From an uncultured Flavobacteriaceae bacterium (GTDB lineage Bacteria; Bacteroidota; Bacteroidia; Flavobacteriales; Flavobacteriaceae), in NCBI GenBank assembly GCA_905480425.1, contig CAJQQG010000005.1, positions 1-64,000 of the forward strand: a stretch of DNA of 64,000 nucleotides, read 5' to 3'. The notes beneath the pieces are model-generated. The model searched no databases, was not told the origin of the DNA, and saw nothing but the letters and a program-made list of their open reading frames with translations. Below, piece by piece: positions 40,001-49,875 of this stretch. Made by a program: the position numbers and the translations under genes. Position 1 is the first letter of the stretch. The number at the start of each line of letters is the position of its first letter.

Positions 40001-41596
40001 TTGAAACCTTTTCAACTCATTGACCGAACCAACGGTGGTAGTATTAAAAATGACCTTTTATCGGGTATAACAGTTGCTTTAGCACTTGTGCCTGAGGCTG
40101 TAGCCTTTGCTTTTGTTGCAGGTATATCTCCTATAATAGGTTTGTATGGTGCTTTTATGATGGGATTGGTTACCTCGATTTTTGGAGGACGCCCCGGTAT
40201 GATTTCAGGTGCAACAGGTGCTATGGCTGTTGTCATGGTGCATTTAGTTAAAGAAGGCAATCAATTAGGTGGAACCGATAGTTCTGGGCTACAATACCTT
40301 TTTGGCGCCTTACTTTTAGCAGGAATACTTCAGATTTTTGCTGGCCTGCTAAAATTAGGGAAATTTGTTCGAATGATTCCACATTCTGTTATGATGGGTT
40401 TTGTAAATGGATTAGCCATTGTAATATTTATATCTCAATTAGGGATGTTTAAAAGTAATGGAAACTGGCTGCAAGGCAGTGCACTATTTATTATGATAGC
40501 TTTAGCGTCAACTACTATGCTAATTATGGCATTTCTTCCTTTAATAACAAAAAAAATACCTGCAGCATTAATAGCAATTATATTGGTATCTTTAGTCGTT
40601 ATTTTAGGAGATTTAGACACTGAAACTGTAAAATCATTTATAGTTAACAATGGAGGAGAGGGAATCAAAGCTGGATTACCTAACTTTCAAATTCCACTTA
40701 TTTCATTCTCATTAGACACACTTTTTTTTATAGCCCCATATTCGTTTATTTTAGCTTCTATTGGTTTAATCGAATCTTTAATGACCCTAAACTTAATTGA
40801 TGAATTAACAGACACCCATGGTAGTGGAAACAGAGAGTGTGTTGCTCAAGGTGCAGGTAATATTTTAAATAGTTTTTTTGGCGGTATGGGAGGATGTGCT
40901 ATGATTGGACAAAGTATTATAAATATAAAATCTGGAGGGCGTGGACGTCTTTCTGGAATTACTGCAGCCTTGGCACTATTGTTTTTCATTTTATTCGGCT
41001 CAAGTTATATTGAGCAAGTTCCTATAGCAGCCCTTGTAGGGGTAATGTTTATGGTTGTTTTGGGAACTTTTGCCTGGAGTACCTTCAAAGTATGGAATAA
41101 AGTTCCAACGGCAGATGTAATTGTTATTTTATTAGTTACGATTATTACTGTATTTTTTGATTTGGCAATTGCTGTTTTGTCAGGTGTAATTGTTTCTTCT
41201 CTGGTCTTTGCATGGGAAAATGCTAAGCGCATTCGTGCAAGAAAACACATAGATGATTATGGTGTGAAACATTATGAAATTTATGGACCTCTGTTTTTTG
41301 GATGTATTGAATTATTCAACAGTAAATTTGATGTTAAAAATGATCCAAGTGAGATCGTTATCGATTTTAAAGAATCTAGAATTGTTGATCAATCAGCAAT
41401 AGAGTGTATTAATAAACTAACTGAACGTTATCATAAAATTGGAAAAAACATTCATTTACGTCACTTGTCTTCCGATTGTGTTAAATTAATAAAAAGAGCT
41501 GAAAAAATTTGTGTTGTAAATGTTCTTGAAGACCCTGATTATTTTGTTTCGATTGATAATTTTCGGCAAACTCAAAATGCACTCATTACTAAATAA
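40001..41596 (+). CDS. SulP/SLC26 family anion transporter with STAS domain
   Basis: The 531-aa protein starts at TTG 40001, the only start in frame near the promoter. The SulP motif DLLSGITVALALVPEAVAFA opens the transmembrane part (about residues 15-410, some 12-14 helices). NECVAQGAGNI-type residues (here RECVAQGAGNILNSFFGG) follow. A C-terminal cytoplasmic STAS domain contains VIDFKESRIVDQSAIECINK. Members move sulfate, bicarbonate or dicarboxylates. In marine bacteria sodium-dependent bicarbonate uptake (BicA-like) is plausible; the sequence does not decide the substrate. PEP carboxylase in the same window would use bicarbonate. Confidence 0.88.
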   Translation: MKPFQLIDRTNGGSIKNDLLSGITVALALVPEAVAFAFVAGISPIIGLYGAFMMGLVTSIFGGRPGMISGATGAMAVVMVHLVKEGNQLGGTDSSGLQYLFGALLLAGILQIFAGLLKLGKFVRMIPHSVMMGFVNGLAIVIFISQLGMFKSNGNWLQGSALFIMIALASTTMLIMAFLPLITKKIPAALIAIILVSLVVILGDLDTETVKSFIVNNGGEGIKAGLPNFQIPLISFSLDTLFFIAPYSFILASIGLIESLMTLNLIDELTDTHGSGNRECVAQGAGNILNSFFGGMGGCAMIGQSIINIKSGGRGRLSGITAALALLFFILFGSSYIEQVPIAALVGVMFMVVLGTFAWSTFKVWNKVPTADVIVILLVTIITVFFDLAIAVLSGVIVSSLVFAWENAKRIRARKHIDDYGVKHYEIYGPLFFGCIELFNSKFDVKNDPSEIVIDFKESRIVDQSAIECINKLTERYHKIGKNIHLRHLSSDCVKLIKRAEKICVVNVLEDPDYFVSIDNFRQTQNALITK

Positions 41597-41600
41597 ATAT

Positions 41601-41945
41601 TTAAGTATTTTCTGAAATAGAATCATATACAATTACACTTTCCCATAAATGAGCAGCTTCTTTAATAAACAGCTCATGAGTAGGATCAATTTGATAAGCA
41701 TTTTGTTTATCTAAATCCGAAAAAATCATCATATAAAAATAGGTAAAGGAATTATCTACAACCGCTCTTTCCTCTACTTCTGCAGCTTTTCCAAAGTGAT
41801 TGAAAGTTGCTTGAGGGTTTGTCCTTATCAGCTTACGTATTGCTTTTTCAAAGGCATTAGTACTTTCATGATTATTTGGATTTTTAAGCCAAAAATAAAC
41901 ACTATGAACAAAAGGTCCTACAGTATTTTCTATATTTTTTTTCAT
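41601..41945 (-). CDS. Dabb (stress-responsive alpha/beta barrel) domain protein
   Basis: This 114-aa protein is a single Dabb/ABM-like ferredoxin-fold domain: FVHSVYFWLKNP at the N-terminus, an acidic helix (FEKAIRKLIRTN), TYFYMMIFSDLDKQNAYQ, and HELFIKEAAHLWESVIVYDS at the end. Such proteins form dimeric barrels; some are lyases or stress proteins. No signal peptide is present, unlike the three secreted paralogues at 6620-9204, which may have a related fold. It is convergent with the SulP gene (4-bp gap). The function is unknown. Confidence 0.78.
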   Translation of the reverse strand: MKKNIENTVGPFVHSVYFWLKNPNNHESTNAFEKAIRKLIRTNPQATFNHFGKAAEVEERAVVDNSFTYFYMMIFSDLDKQNAYQIDPTHELFIKEAAHLWESVIVYDSISENT

Positions 41946-42082
41946 AATTATTTTTGATTAAATATTTTGAGGACCCCATTTTATTTAATAAATATATAAA
42001 AGAAACTTACCTTGAAGAACAACAATCACTAAAATGTATTAAAATAACTTTTTAACAAAAAAAAGAATGGATTGTTCATTTC

Positions 42083-42109
42083 TTGAACGTAATACTGTTT
42101 TTAGTTTTG
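42083..42109 (+). promoter_or_regulatory. Promoter of parE
   Basis: TTG (42083-42085) and TAGTTTTG (42102-42109) with a 16-bp spacer lie inside a longer open frame. This makes the ATG at 42140 the proper parE start. The spacer is at the short end of the known range. Confidence 0.5.
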
Positions 42110-42139
42110 TTCGCAATATTTATATTGGCTCTTTATTAT

Positions 42140-43999
42140 ATGAAAGAAGAAACCGCCTATACCGAAGATAATATTCGCTCTCTAGATTGGAAAGAACATA
42201 TACGTTTACGTCCTGGGATGTACATAGGTAAATTAGGAGACGGTTCTTCCCCAGATGATGGAATTTATATTCTCTTAAAAGAGGTTTTGGATAATTGTGT
42301 AGATGAGTTTGTAATGGGTGCTGGTAAAACCATTGAAATTTCCATTAAAGATAGCACGGTTACAGTTCGTGATTTTGGGCGTGGAATTCCACTTGGTAAA
42401 GTTGTTGATGTAGTTTCGAAAATGAATACTGGTGGAAAATATGATTCCAAGGCATTTAAAAAATCAGTAGGATTGAATGGTGTAGGAACTAAAGCGGTAA
42501 ATGCGCTTTCCTCAAGTTTTATTGTAGAATCAAACAGAGAGAAACAATCTAAGTGTGCTGCTTTTCAATATGGTATATTAAGCGAAGATTCGCCAGTGGG
42601 GGATAGCTCTCGACGAAGAGGAACCAAGGTTGTATTTGTTCCTGATGCTACAATCTTTAAAAATTATATCTACAGAATTGAATACGTGGAGCGCATGGTT
42701 AAATATTATGTTTATTTAAATCCTGGGTTAACTATTGATTTAAATGGACAAAAGTTCTTTTCTGAAAATGGATTAAAAGATTTATTAACCGATCAAACTA
42801 ATGAAAACGATTTAACATATCCAATTATTCATTTACGCGGAGATGATATTGAAGTAGCACTTACTCATAGTAAAACTCAATACAGTGAAGAATACCATTC
42901 CTTTGTAAATGGACAGCATACTACTCAAGGTGGAACTCATCAAGCTGCCTTTCGCGAAGGACTTGTTAAGACAATTAGAGAATATTTTGGAAAAAATTAT
43001 GAAGCCTCAGACATCAGGAAGTCTATTATATCTGCCGTTAGTATAAAAGTAACCGAACCAGTGTTTGAGTCTCAAACAAAAACAAAGTTGGGTTCAACGG
43101 AAATGGGAGACGGTATGCCTTCTGTTCGAAGTTATATTGTAGATTTTTTGAATACTCAATTGGATAATTTTTTACATAAAAACACAACGATTGCATTAGC
43201 TATTCAACAAAAAATTATTCAGGCAGAACGCGAACGTAAAGACTTATCAGGTATTCGAAAGTTGGCTCGAGAACGTGCTAAAAAGGCAAGTTTGCATAAT
43301 AAAAAACTTAGAGATTGCAGGGTGCATTTATCAGATCTTAAAAGGGATCGTCGCCTTGATTCTACTTTATTTATTACTGAGGGAGACTCTGCTAGTGGTT
43401 CCATTACAAAGTCAAGAGACGTCAATACTCAAGCAGTTTTTAGCTTGCGTGGCAAACCTCTCAATAGCTATGGGATGTCTAAAAAAATCGTATATGAAAA
43501 TGAAGAATTTAATTTGTTGCAGGCAGCACTAAATATTGAGGATGGCCTGGAAGATTTAAGGTATAATAATATTGTAATTGCAACAGATGCCGATGTTGAT
43601 GGAATGCACATTCGCCTTTTACTCATCACTTTTTTTCTTCAATTTTTTCCTGAACTCATAAAAGAAGGACATTTGTACATTTTGCAAACCCCACTTTTTA
43701 GAGTTCGCGATAAAAAACAAACCTTTTATTGTTACAGCGAACAGGAGCGAAGAGATGCTATTGGTAAATTGATAGGTAAGCCAGAAATTACTCGTTTCAA
43801 AGGATTAGGTGAAATCTCTCCTGATGAATTTAAATTTTTTATTGGCGACAATATTCGTCTTGATCCAGTTATGATGGACAAAAGCATTACCACAGAACAA
43901 TTACTTGAATTTTATATGGGTAAAAATACCCAAGACCGTCAAAAATTCATTATTAACAATCTTAAAGTAGAACTTGATCTGGCAGAAGAAGTGAAATAA
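42140..43999 (+). CDS. parE: DNA topoisomerase IV subunit B
   Basis: The ATG at 42140 ([20 protein letters not shown]) gives 619 aa. The frame is open from 42083, but the extra 19 residues are a hydrophobic artefact covering the promoter. This is a GHKL-type ATPase domain ([42 protein letters not shown]) with a transducer and a C-terminal TOPRIM domain ([25 protein letters not shown]). It provides ATP-driven strand passage to unlink daughter chromosomes. The partner parC follows after a 286-bp gap. Confidence 0.96.
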   Translation: MKEETAYTEDNIRSLDWKEHIRLRPGMYIGKLGDGSSPDDGIYILLKEVLDNCVDEFVMGAGKTIEISIKDSTVTVRDFGRGIPLGKVVDVVSKMNTGGKYDSKAFKKSVGLNGVGTKAVNALSSSFIVESNREKQSKCAAFQYGILSEDSPVGDSSRRRGTKVVFVPDATIFKNYIYRIEYVERMVKYYVYLNPGLTIDLNGQKFFSENGLKDLLTDQTNENDLTYPIIHLRGDDIEVALTHSKTQYSEEYHSFVNGQHTTQGGTHQAAFREGLVKTIREYFGKNYEASDIRKSIISAVSIKVTEPVFESQTKTKLGSTEMGDGMPSVRSYIVDFLNTQLDNFLHKNTTIALAIQQKIIQAERERKDLSGIRKLARERAKKASLHNKKLRDCRVHLSDLKRDRRLDSTLFITEGDSASGSITKSRDVNTQAVFSLRGKPLNSYGMSKKIVYENEEFNLLQAALNIEDGLEDLRYNNIVIATDADVDGMHIRLLLITFFLQFFPELIKEGHLYILQTPLFRVRDKKQTFYCYSEQERRDAIGKLIGKPEITRFKGLGEISPDEFKFFIGDNIRLDPVMMDKSITTEQLLEFYMGKNTQDRQKFIINNLKVELDLAEEVK

Positions 44000-44174
44000 T
44001 TCAAACTCTTGTTTCTATAAATAAAAACTTAGCATTTACGATACCTAATAAAAATATTCATATTTAAAAACATTATTCTTTATCAAATTTTAATCGTAAT
44101 GGTGGTTAATTTTGATGATTCATCTTAAAATTAGATAAGTTTTATCTTTAGTTTAAAGATCATTTTTCTAAAAA

Positions 44175-44187
44175 GTCTTGAGAAGAC
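44175..44187 (+). terminator. Short terminator-like hairpin between parE and parC
   Basis: GTCTT-GAG-AAGAC (44175-44187) is followed by GA and seven T. The stem is only 5 bp, so termination may be partial and allow read-through to parC. The rest of the 286-bp gap (44000-44285) is AT-rich and holds no ORF. Confidence 0.4.
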
Positions 44188-44285
44188 GATTTTTTTAAAA
44201 AAATTACTTCTCAACTAAAATTTGTTAATTTCTTCAATAAATTTTCACTTAAAATATAGGTCTGATATAGTATTTTAGCAATTCT

Positions 44286-46889
44286 ATGGATGAAATTATT
44301 GATCACATACCAACAAATGATTCTTCCAGCGATTCGCTGGTAAAAATCACAGGCATGTATAAAGATTGGTTTTTAGATTATGCTTCTTATGTCATCCTAG
44401 AGCGTGCTGTACCTGCTATTGAAGACGGATTGAAGCCAGTGCAGCGGAGAATTCTTCATTCCATGAAAGATTTAGATGATGGTCGCTATAGCAAAGTTGC
44501 TAATATTGTAGGACACACGATGCAATATCACCCTCACGGAGATGCTAGTATTGCTGACGCAATGGTTCAAGTCGGGCAGAAAGAATTGTTAATTGATATG
44601 CAAGGGAATTGGGGTAATCTTTTGACCGGTGACAGTGCAGCAGCTTCTCGTTATATTGAAGCTCGATTATCTAAATTTGCTCTAGAGGTTGTTTTTAGTC
44701 CAAAAGTAACGGAGTGGCAACTTTCATATGATGGCCGTAAAAAAGAACCCATTCATCTGCCAGTTAAATTCCCTTTATTATTGGCACAAGGTGCTGAGGG
44801 TATTGCTGTAGGTCTCTCCACAAAAATTTTACCTCACAATTTCAATGAATTATTACAAGCAAGTATTCTTCACTTAAAGGGTAAAAAATTTACTATTTTT
44901 CCCGATTTTCAAACAGGTGGAATTATCGACATCCAGGGTTATAATGATGGGTTGCGAGGAGGAAAAGTAAGAGTTCGAGCAAAAATTCATCAGCAAGATA
45001 AAAACACTTTAGTTATCAATCAAATTCCATTCAGCACGAATACTTCAAGCTTGATTGATAGTATTTTAAAAGCAAATGAAAAAGGTAAAATAAAAATTAA
45101 AAAAATTGAAGATAACACTTCTTCTGCAGTTGAAATTTTAGTGCATTTACCAAATGATATTTCACCAGATAGAACTATTGATGCATTATATGCTTTTACG
45201 GCTTGTGAAACATCTATTTCTCCTTTAGGTTGTTTAATTATTGACAACAAGCCAAACTTTATGGGCGTATCAGAGATGTTGAAGATTTCAACTGATCACA
45301 CGGTTCAATTACTTAAATTAGAATTGGAAGTTCAACTTCATGAACTGGAAAATCAATGGCATTATGCTTCTTTAGAACGAATTTTTATTGAAAATAAAAT
45401 ATATCGTGATATTGAAGAGGCTGGTACCTGGGAAGAGGTTATTTCTTTTATTGATAAGGGACTATTACCTCATATTGCTAACCTAAAAAGACCTGTAATT
45501 GAAGAAGATATAGTTCGTCTTACCGAAATTAGAATTAAACGAATTTCTAAATTTGATTTGGATAAAGCACAACAAAAAATTGAAGCATTAGAGGCTGATA
45601 TTGCTGAAGTGAAAAATAATTTAGCACACCTTATTGATTTTTCAATTCGTTATTTCACTCACCTTAAGAAAGTCTATGGTTCTGATAAAAAGCGTCAATC
45701 GGAAATCCGCATATTTGATGATGTAGATGCCAAGAAAGTGGTGGTGCGAAATCTTAAATTATATGTAAATAGGGCAGAAGGTTTTATTGGCACTTCTTTG
45801 CGTAAAGATGATTTTGTTTGTGAATGCTCTGATATTGATGATATTATTGTGTTTACTCAAGATGGTAAAATGCAAGTTGTAAAAGTAGATGGTAAAGTGT
45901 TCATAAGTAAAAATATTATTCATGTAGCTGTCTTTAAGAAAAAAGATACTCGAACGGTATATAACATGGTATACCGTGATGGTAAAGGGGGTACTTCTTT
46001 TATAAAACGTTTTGCTGTTACGGGAGTAACTCGAGATAAAGTTTATGATTTAACACAAAGCAGAGCAGGATCCGAAATCCTTTATTTTTCACCCAATTCA
46101 AACGGAGAAGCAGAAATTATTTCAATTATTTTACGAAATACAGCTAGTATTAAAAAAATAAAATGGGATTTAGATTTTTCTGATCTTCAGGTAAAAGGTA
46201 GAGCAGTTCGAGGAAATACGGTAACTAAATATACCATTAAAAAAATTGAATTAAAAGAAAAAGGAGTATCAACTCTTAAGCCCCGTAAAATATGGTTCGA
46301 CGAAACAATCAGAAGATTGAATTTAGAAGAAAGAGGCCTTCTTTTAGGTGCTTTTAAAGGGGATGACAAGCTTCTTGTAGCTACTCAACACGGAACCTTA
46401 AAGGCAGTTGCTCCTGAATTAAGTCTTCATTTTGATGACTCAGTAATTCACCTTGAGAAGTGGATTCCGCAAAAACCAATTACTGCCGTATATTTTGACA
46501 CAGAAAAAGAACGTTACTTCCTTAAGCGTTTTCTTTTAGAGTCAGTAGAAAAGGAAGATAATTTTATGAAAGAAGGGGGTATTTTAACTTATGTAGGTTT
46601 TGACTGGCGTCCACTATTAACTTTGCAATATGAAAAAAAGAGGGGGAAGGATCAGCCTTCGGATACTGAAATTAATGCTGAAGAATTTATTTCAGTAAAA
46701 GGTTTTAAAGCACTTGGCAATCAATTAACTGATAAAAAACTGAAAGTAGTTTCTTTAAAAGAAGCACTCCCTTTTGAAGAAATCATTGAAGATGTGATTA
46801 CAGAGATTGAAGTTGAGGCGGAAGATGTTGGCCCTAAAAGTTCTACATCAAGTGATGATGAAGAAACACAGTTTACAATTGATTTTTAA
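44286..46889 (+). CDS. parC: DNA topoisomerase IV subunit A
   Basis: This 867-aa protein has the breakage-reunion domain: GLKPVQRRILHSM, the quinolone-region-like TMQYHPHGDASIADAMV (about residues 78-94), and the DNA-linking Tyr123 in AAASRYIEARLS. It ends with a C-terminal beta-propeller-like part and an acidic tail (DVGPKSSTSSDDEETQF). It is longer than E. coli ParC (about 750 aa) because of this tail and a coiled-coil insert around IEALEADIAEVKNN. It acts with ParE. Confidence 0.96.
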   Translation: MDEIIDHIPTNDSSSDSLVKITGMYKDWFLDYASYVILERAVPAIEDGLKPVQRRILHSMKDLDDGRYSKVANIVGHTMQYHPHGDASIADAMVQVGQKELLIDMQGNWGNLLTGDSAAASRYIEARLSKFALEVVFSPKVTEWQLSYDGRKKEPIHLPVKFPLLLAQGAEGIAVGLSTKILPHNFNELLQASILHLKGKKFTIFPDFQTGGIIDIQGYNDGLRGGKVRVRAKIHQQDKNTLVINQIPFSTNTSSLIDSILKANEKGKIKIKKIEDNTSSAVEILVHLPNDISPDRTIDALYAFTACETSISPLGCLIIDNKPNFMGVSEMLKISTDHTVQLLKLELEVQLHELENQWHYASLERIFIENKIYRDIEEAGTWEEVISFIDKGLLPHIANLKRPVIEEDIVRLTEIRIKRISKFDLDKAQQKIEALEADIAEVKNNLAHLIDFSIRYFTHLKKVYGSDKKRQSEIRIFDDVDAKKVVVRNLKLYVNRAEGFIGTSLRKDDFVCECSDIDDIIVFTQDGKMQVVKVDGKVFISKNIIHVAVFKKKDTRTVYNMVYRDGKGGTSFIKRFAVTGVTRDKVYDLTQSRAGSEILYFSPNSNGEAEIISIILRNTASIKKIKWDLDFSDLQVKGRAVRGNTVTKYTIKKIELKEKGVSTLKPRKIWFDETIRRLNLEERGLLLGAFKGDDKLLVATQHGTLKAVAPELSLHFDDSVIHLEKWIPQKPITAVYFDTEKERYFLKRFLLESVEKEDNFMKEGGILTYVGFDWRPLLTLQYEKKRGKDQPSDTEINAEEFISVKGFKALGNQLTDKKLKVVSLKEALPFEEIIEDVITEIEVEAEDVGPKSSTSSDDEETQFTIDF

Positions 46890-46890
46890 C

Positions 46891-47649
46891 TCATTTTATT
46901 TTTTTAGAGTAGCTGTTTATTAGCTCTACACCTAAGGAGAAGGCAATAGAGAAATACAAATATCCTTTTGGAATCCTAGTTATGTTAGAGCCAAAAAAAA
47001 CGGTTTCAGAAATACTTGCTGCTTCAGTAATTAACATAAAACCAATCAATAGTAAAAAAGCTAGTCCCAGTATTTGGAGTGAGGGTCGATTGTTTATAAA
47101 TAGACTAATTGGATTTGAAAACCATATCATTATAGAAATTGAGATAATTACAGCCGCTATCATTATTAAAAGGGCATAAGGAATTCCGCTGGTCATTCCG
47201 ACGGCAGTTAGAATAGAATCAAAAGAAAAGACAATATCTATAAGTACTATTTGAAAAACAACTTTTGAAAATGCAGTAGATGATTTTAGTTCTAAGGTTT
47301 TTTTTTCATGAACTTCCTCTACTTTATTATATATTTCTTTAGTGCTTTTGTAGAGTAAAAATATACCACCAACCATTAAAATTAATGCTTGAATTGAAAC
47401 ATTAGAAGAAAAAAAAGATGTTTCTATTGTAAAAAGTGTGCTTTGCATTTGAATAAGCCAATTCACACCAAGAAGTAGTATAATTCTCATGATCATGGCA
47501 AGGAAAAGTCCAATTTGCATGAGTTTTTTACGAATATCTTCAGGAAATCTCCCTGCTAAAATTGAAATAAAAATAATGTTATCGATCCCTAAGACAATCT
47601 CTAAAAAGGTAAGTGTCAAAAAAGCAATAAATAAATCAGGGGTTAACAT
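46891..47649 (-). CDS. TerC family integral membrane protein
   Basis: This 252-aa protein has about 7-8 helices. The conserved TerC elements are FLEIVLGIDNIIFISILAGR, with the first acidic pair in a helix, and IVLIDIVFSFDSILTAVGMT, with the second. It ends in GVELINSYSKK. TerC-family proteins are linked to manganese or calcium export and to loading metals onto exported proteins; the name comes from tellurite resistance. It is convergent with parC (1-bp gap) and followed in its own orientation by no further gene. It lies 3 bp after the small lipoprotein gene. Confidence 0.88.
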   Translation of the reverse strand: MLTPDLFIAFLTLTFLEIVLGIDNIIFISILAGRFPEDIRKKLMQIGLFLAMIMRIILLLGVNWLIQMQSTLFTIETSFFSSNVSIQALILMVGGIFLLYKSTKEIYNKVEEVHEKKTLELKSSTAFSKVVFQIVLIDIVFSFDSILTAVGMTSGIPYALLIMIAAVIISISIMIWFSNPISLFINNRPSLQILGLAFLLLIGFMLITEAASISETVFFGSNITRIPKGYLYFSIAFSLGVELINSYSKKIK

Positions 47650-47652
47650 GGT

Positions 47653-48024
47653 CTATTTTATTTTCTTGATTGTACCGCGATGTCTGTTTTTACTATCACC
47701 AACAAGAGAATACTGAAAAGTATAAGTATTGTCTTTTGTGTTTAGTATTTTCATCTGAATAGGTCTTTTGTCTTGATTTGAGGAAGGGTTTAATTTTGTA
47801 AGAATACATTCACAGTCATTTACCCAGCGAATTTTAGCAGTGTCTATTACGCCCTTATAAACCTCTATTTCATAGATAGAATCCCTTGTAAATATTGAAG
47901 AAGTCAGTTCTCCATTGATGATTTGAGTAAACTCAAAACTTCCCGCGTGAAATCGATTGCAATCTCGCTCTGAAGAGTAGCAGGAAGTAAAAAGAAAACC
48001 AATCCCTAGGAATAAAAATTTCAT
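47653..48024 (-). CDS. Small conserved lipoprotein (often mislabelled DNA topoisomerase IV)
   Basis: This 123-aa protein has a lipobox, LFTSC, at residues 11-15. The mature domain has RFHAGSFEF, SIYEIEVYKGVIDTAKIRW with NDCECILTKLNP, and ends TFQYSLVGDSKNRHRGTIKK. I recall homologues annotated as DNA topoisomerase IV, presumably because they neighbour parC; nothing here supports a topoisomerase role. It is more likely an envelope protein. It shares orientation with the XRE regulator upstream (14-bp gap) and TerC downstream (3-bp gap), so the three look like one operon. Confidence 0.7.
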   Translation of the reverse strand: MKFLFLGIGFLFTSCYSSERDCNRFHAGSFEFTQIINGELTSSIFTRDSIYEIEVYKGVIDTAKIRWVNDCECILTKLNPSSNQDKRPIQMKILNTKDNTYTFQYSLVGDSKNRHRGTIKKIK

Positions 48025-48038
48025 AAAGTGCTAAAATA

Positions 48039-48467
48039 CTAAGAATTGGGAATATAAATACTAAAAGTACCATTCTTATGTAATTGAATTATTTGAATAA
48101 TTTCTTCGCTTATATGTCTATTAAAACTAGAATTTATTCTTTTTGCTTTTTCTTGTGATACTTCAGTATTATGATGCCCTGTTCCACTAACATTTCCAGA
48201 TATTTTAAGTGATCCTTCGGTTAACAATTCAGGGGGAGAAGAAGTATTTTGTTTGGAGTTCCCCAGAATTAGCCAATCTAAATCAATCTCTCTAAAGTGT
48301 TCATGAATTTTTAACATAAAATCTAAACTTGGTTTATTTCTTCTAGATAAGATATGAGAAACGGATGAGCGCTGAACACCAATTCTTTCAGCAAATGCGG
48401 CAGCACTTAATTGATTGTTTAACATGATTTCCTCTAAACGCTTAAGAAATGATTCTGTGTTTAACAT
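48039..48467 (-). CDS. XRE-family helix-turn-helix transcriptional regulator
   Basis: This 142-aa protein has an N-terminal DNA-binding domain of the lambda-repressor type: FAERIGVQRSSVSHILSRRN holds helices 2-3. It is followed by PSLDFMLKIHEHF and a predicted linker rich in Ser/Gly/Asn, and then a short C-terminal amphipathic part (EEIIQIIQLHKNGTFSIYIP). It lacks a peptidase or ligand domain. Its own promoter box overlaps one of four TACANNTGTA sites in the 253-bp divergent region, which makes autoregulation and control of the M14 peptidase operon plausible. Confidence 0.88.
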   Translation of the reverse strand: MLNTESFLKRLEEIMLNNQLSAAAFAERIGVQRSSVSHILSRRNKPSLDFMLKIHEHFREIDLDWLILGNSKQNTSSPPELLTEGSLKISGNVSGTGHHNTEVSQEKAKRINSSFNRHISEEIIQIIQLHKNGTFSIYIPNS

Positions 48468-48491
48468 TGTAATTATATTTTATAATACTTC

Positions 48492-48507
48492 CAAATATAC
48501 AATTGTA
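48492..48507 (-). promoter_or_regulatory. Promoter and possible operator of the XRE regulator gene
   Basis: The minus-strand -7 box TATATTTG (48492-48499) abuts and overlaps the palindrome TACAATTGTA (48498-48507). A protein bound at the palindrome would cover the -7 region of the regulator's own gene. Confidence 0.55.
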
Positions 48508-48608
48508 ATTTAATATAAACAAACACTAAAATAATTAAACTAATACTTAAATAATAATATTTAAATCCTTGATAATCAATTATATATTAATATATATAAA
48601 AAATAATT

Positions 48609-48706
48609 TACATTTGTAAACAGGTGATCAAAAGGTTAAGGTAAAAAAATAAATTATGATATTGTTGTGAACTACATTTGTAAACAAGTAGATGTTTACA
48701 TTTGTA
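48609..48706 (+). promoter_or_regulatory. Three TACATTTGTA sites upstream of the M14 peptidase gene
   Basis: Copies at 48609-48618, 48673-48682 and 48697-48706 share TACATTTGTA; the first two extend to TACATTTGTAAACA. The last contains TACATTTG at 48697-48704, a fitting -7 box 16 bp before the start codon, with the preceding copy near the -33 position (16-bp spacer). Together with the copy at 48498 they form a TACANNTGTA cluster. An inverted pair TGTAAACA/TGTTTACA lies at 48679-48700. Confidence 0.6.
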
Positions 48707-48720
48707 TTAACATGTAAGTA

Positions 48721-49812
48721 ATGATTAATAAAAGATATTTACCACCAGCTATTGTAGGAACCTTTATAAAGAACTTACCTAAAGGTTCTAAAGTTAAAAC
48801 CATCGGTTATTCTGTTCAAAAAAGACCAATTAGTTTGGTTTCAATTGGAGTTGGAAACACTAAAATATTACTTTGGTCTCAGATGCATGGAAATGAAAGT
48901 ACTACAACAAAAGCACTTTTTGATTTTATCCCCTGGTTCTTAGACTCTTCTCAACAAGCATATCAGAAAAAATTTACGTTAAACATTATATTACAATTAA
49001 ATCCTGATGGTGCCTCTGCTTATACTCGATTAAATGCTAACAGTGTAGATTTAAATCGTGATGCACTTAAAGTGTCTCAACCTGAGAGCAAAGCACTTCA
49101 AAATACTTATAATAGTTTTAAGCCTGACTATTGTTTGAACCTTCACGGACAACGCACCTTATTTTCAGCAGGTGAAATGGGTCAGCCTGCTAGTATTTCT
49201 TTTTTAGCACCTTCTGCAGATATGAGTAGAACACTAACACCAGCTCGAATTATTGCAATGAAATGTATTGTAGCAATCTTTAAAGGATTAGAGAATGATC
49301 TTCCTGATCAAATTGGTCGTTATGATGACACTTTTAATCCTAATTGCGTTGGAGATCGCTTTACTTTATTAGGAACACCAACAATTCTTTTTGAAGCTGG
49401 ACATTTTCCTGGAGATTATCAAAGAGAGGTGACTCGCACTTTAATTTTAAAAAGTTTTAAATTTTTTTTTAATGCATTACTTGTGGATAAAAACATTTAC
49501 AATGTTAATGAGTATCTGAATATTCCTGAGAATTCTAAAGATTTTGTTGATTTACTTGTGAAAGAAGTAAATATAATTGACCAAGGGACGCTTTTTAAAT
49601 CACAGCATTTAGGTGTTCGCTATGAAGAAAAGTTAGTAAATGGAGAAATATATTTTATTCCTTTTGCAGCAGTCTATGGCGATGAAATAGAATTTAATGC
49701 CCATCGAACAATAACCCTTCCAAGTGACTTAAAGAATATTCCAGTAATATTTGAAGTAGATAAACCTATCCAAATAAAGGAATTTTCTGAATTATTTTCA
49801 ATAAAATTGTAA
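48721..49812 (+). CDS. M14-family zinc carboxypeptidase-like protein
   Basis: This 363-aa protein has no signal peptide. The M14 zinc ligands are visible: WSQMHGNEST gives His56 and Glu59, and NLHGQR gives His142. ILFEAGHFPGD contains the catalytic Glu (E225). NPDGASAYTRLNANSVDLNR is the conserved loop with Arg/Asn substrate contacts. This looks like a cytoplasmic amidohydrolase/peptidase of the succinylglutamate desuccinylase-carboxypeptidase type. The substrate is unknown. It is the first gene of a plus-strand run with the Lrp regulator and ppc. Confidence 0.88.
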   Translation: MINKRYLPPAIVGTFIKNLPKGSKVKTIGYSVQKRPISLVSIGVGNTKILLWSQMHGNESTTTKALFDFIPWFLDSSQQAYQKKFTLNIILQLNPDGASAYTRLNANSVDLNRDALKVSQPESKALQNTYNSFKPDYCLNLHGQRTLFSAGEMGQPASISFLAPSADMSRTLTPARIIAMKCIVAIFKGLENDLPDQIGRYDDTFNPNCVGDRFTLLGTPTILFEAGHFPGDYQREVTRTLILKSFKFFFNALLVDKNIYNVNEYLNIPENSKDFVDLLVKEVNIIDQGTLFKSQHLGVRYEEKLVNGEIYFIPFAAVYGDEIEFNAHRTITLPSDLKNIPVIFEVDKPIQIKEFSELFSIKL

Positions 49813-49875
49813 TTTTACAGATAATTCTTCAATGATTTTGCTTAAAATCATTAAATTTACCTAAAAATACATATT

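Noticed and set aside
42083..42139. Hydrophobic N-terminal extension of ParE
   Set aside because: The extension covers a promoter-like TAGTTTTG and resembles no ParE; the ATG at 42140 gives a normal N-terminus.
47653..48024. Topoisomerase-related function for the small lipoprotein
   Set aside because: Database labels I recall say DNA topoisomerase IV, but the protein is a 123-aa lipoprotein with no topoisomerase motif; only its location near parC fits.
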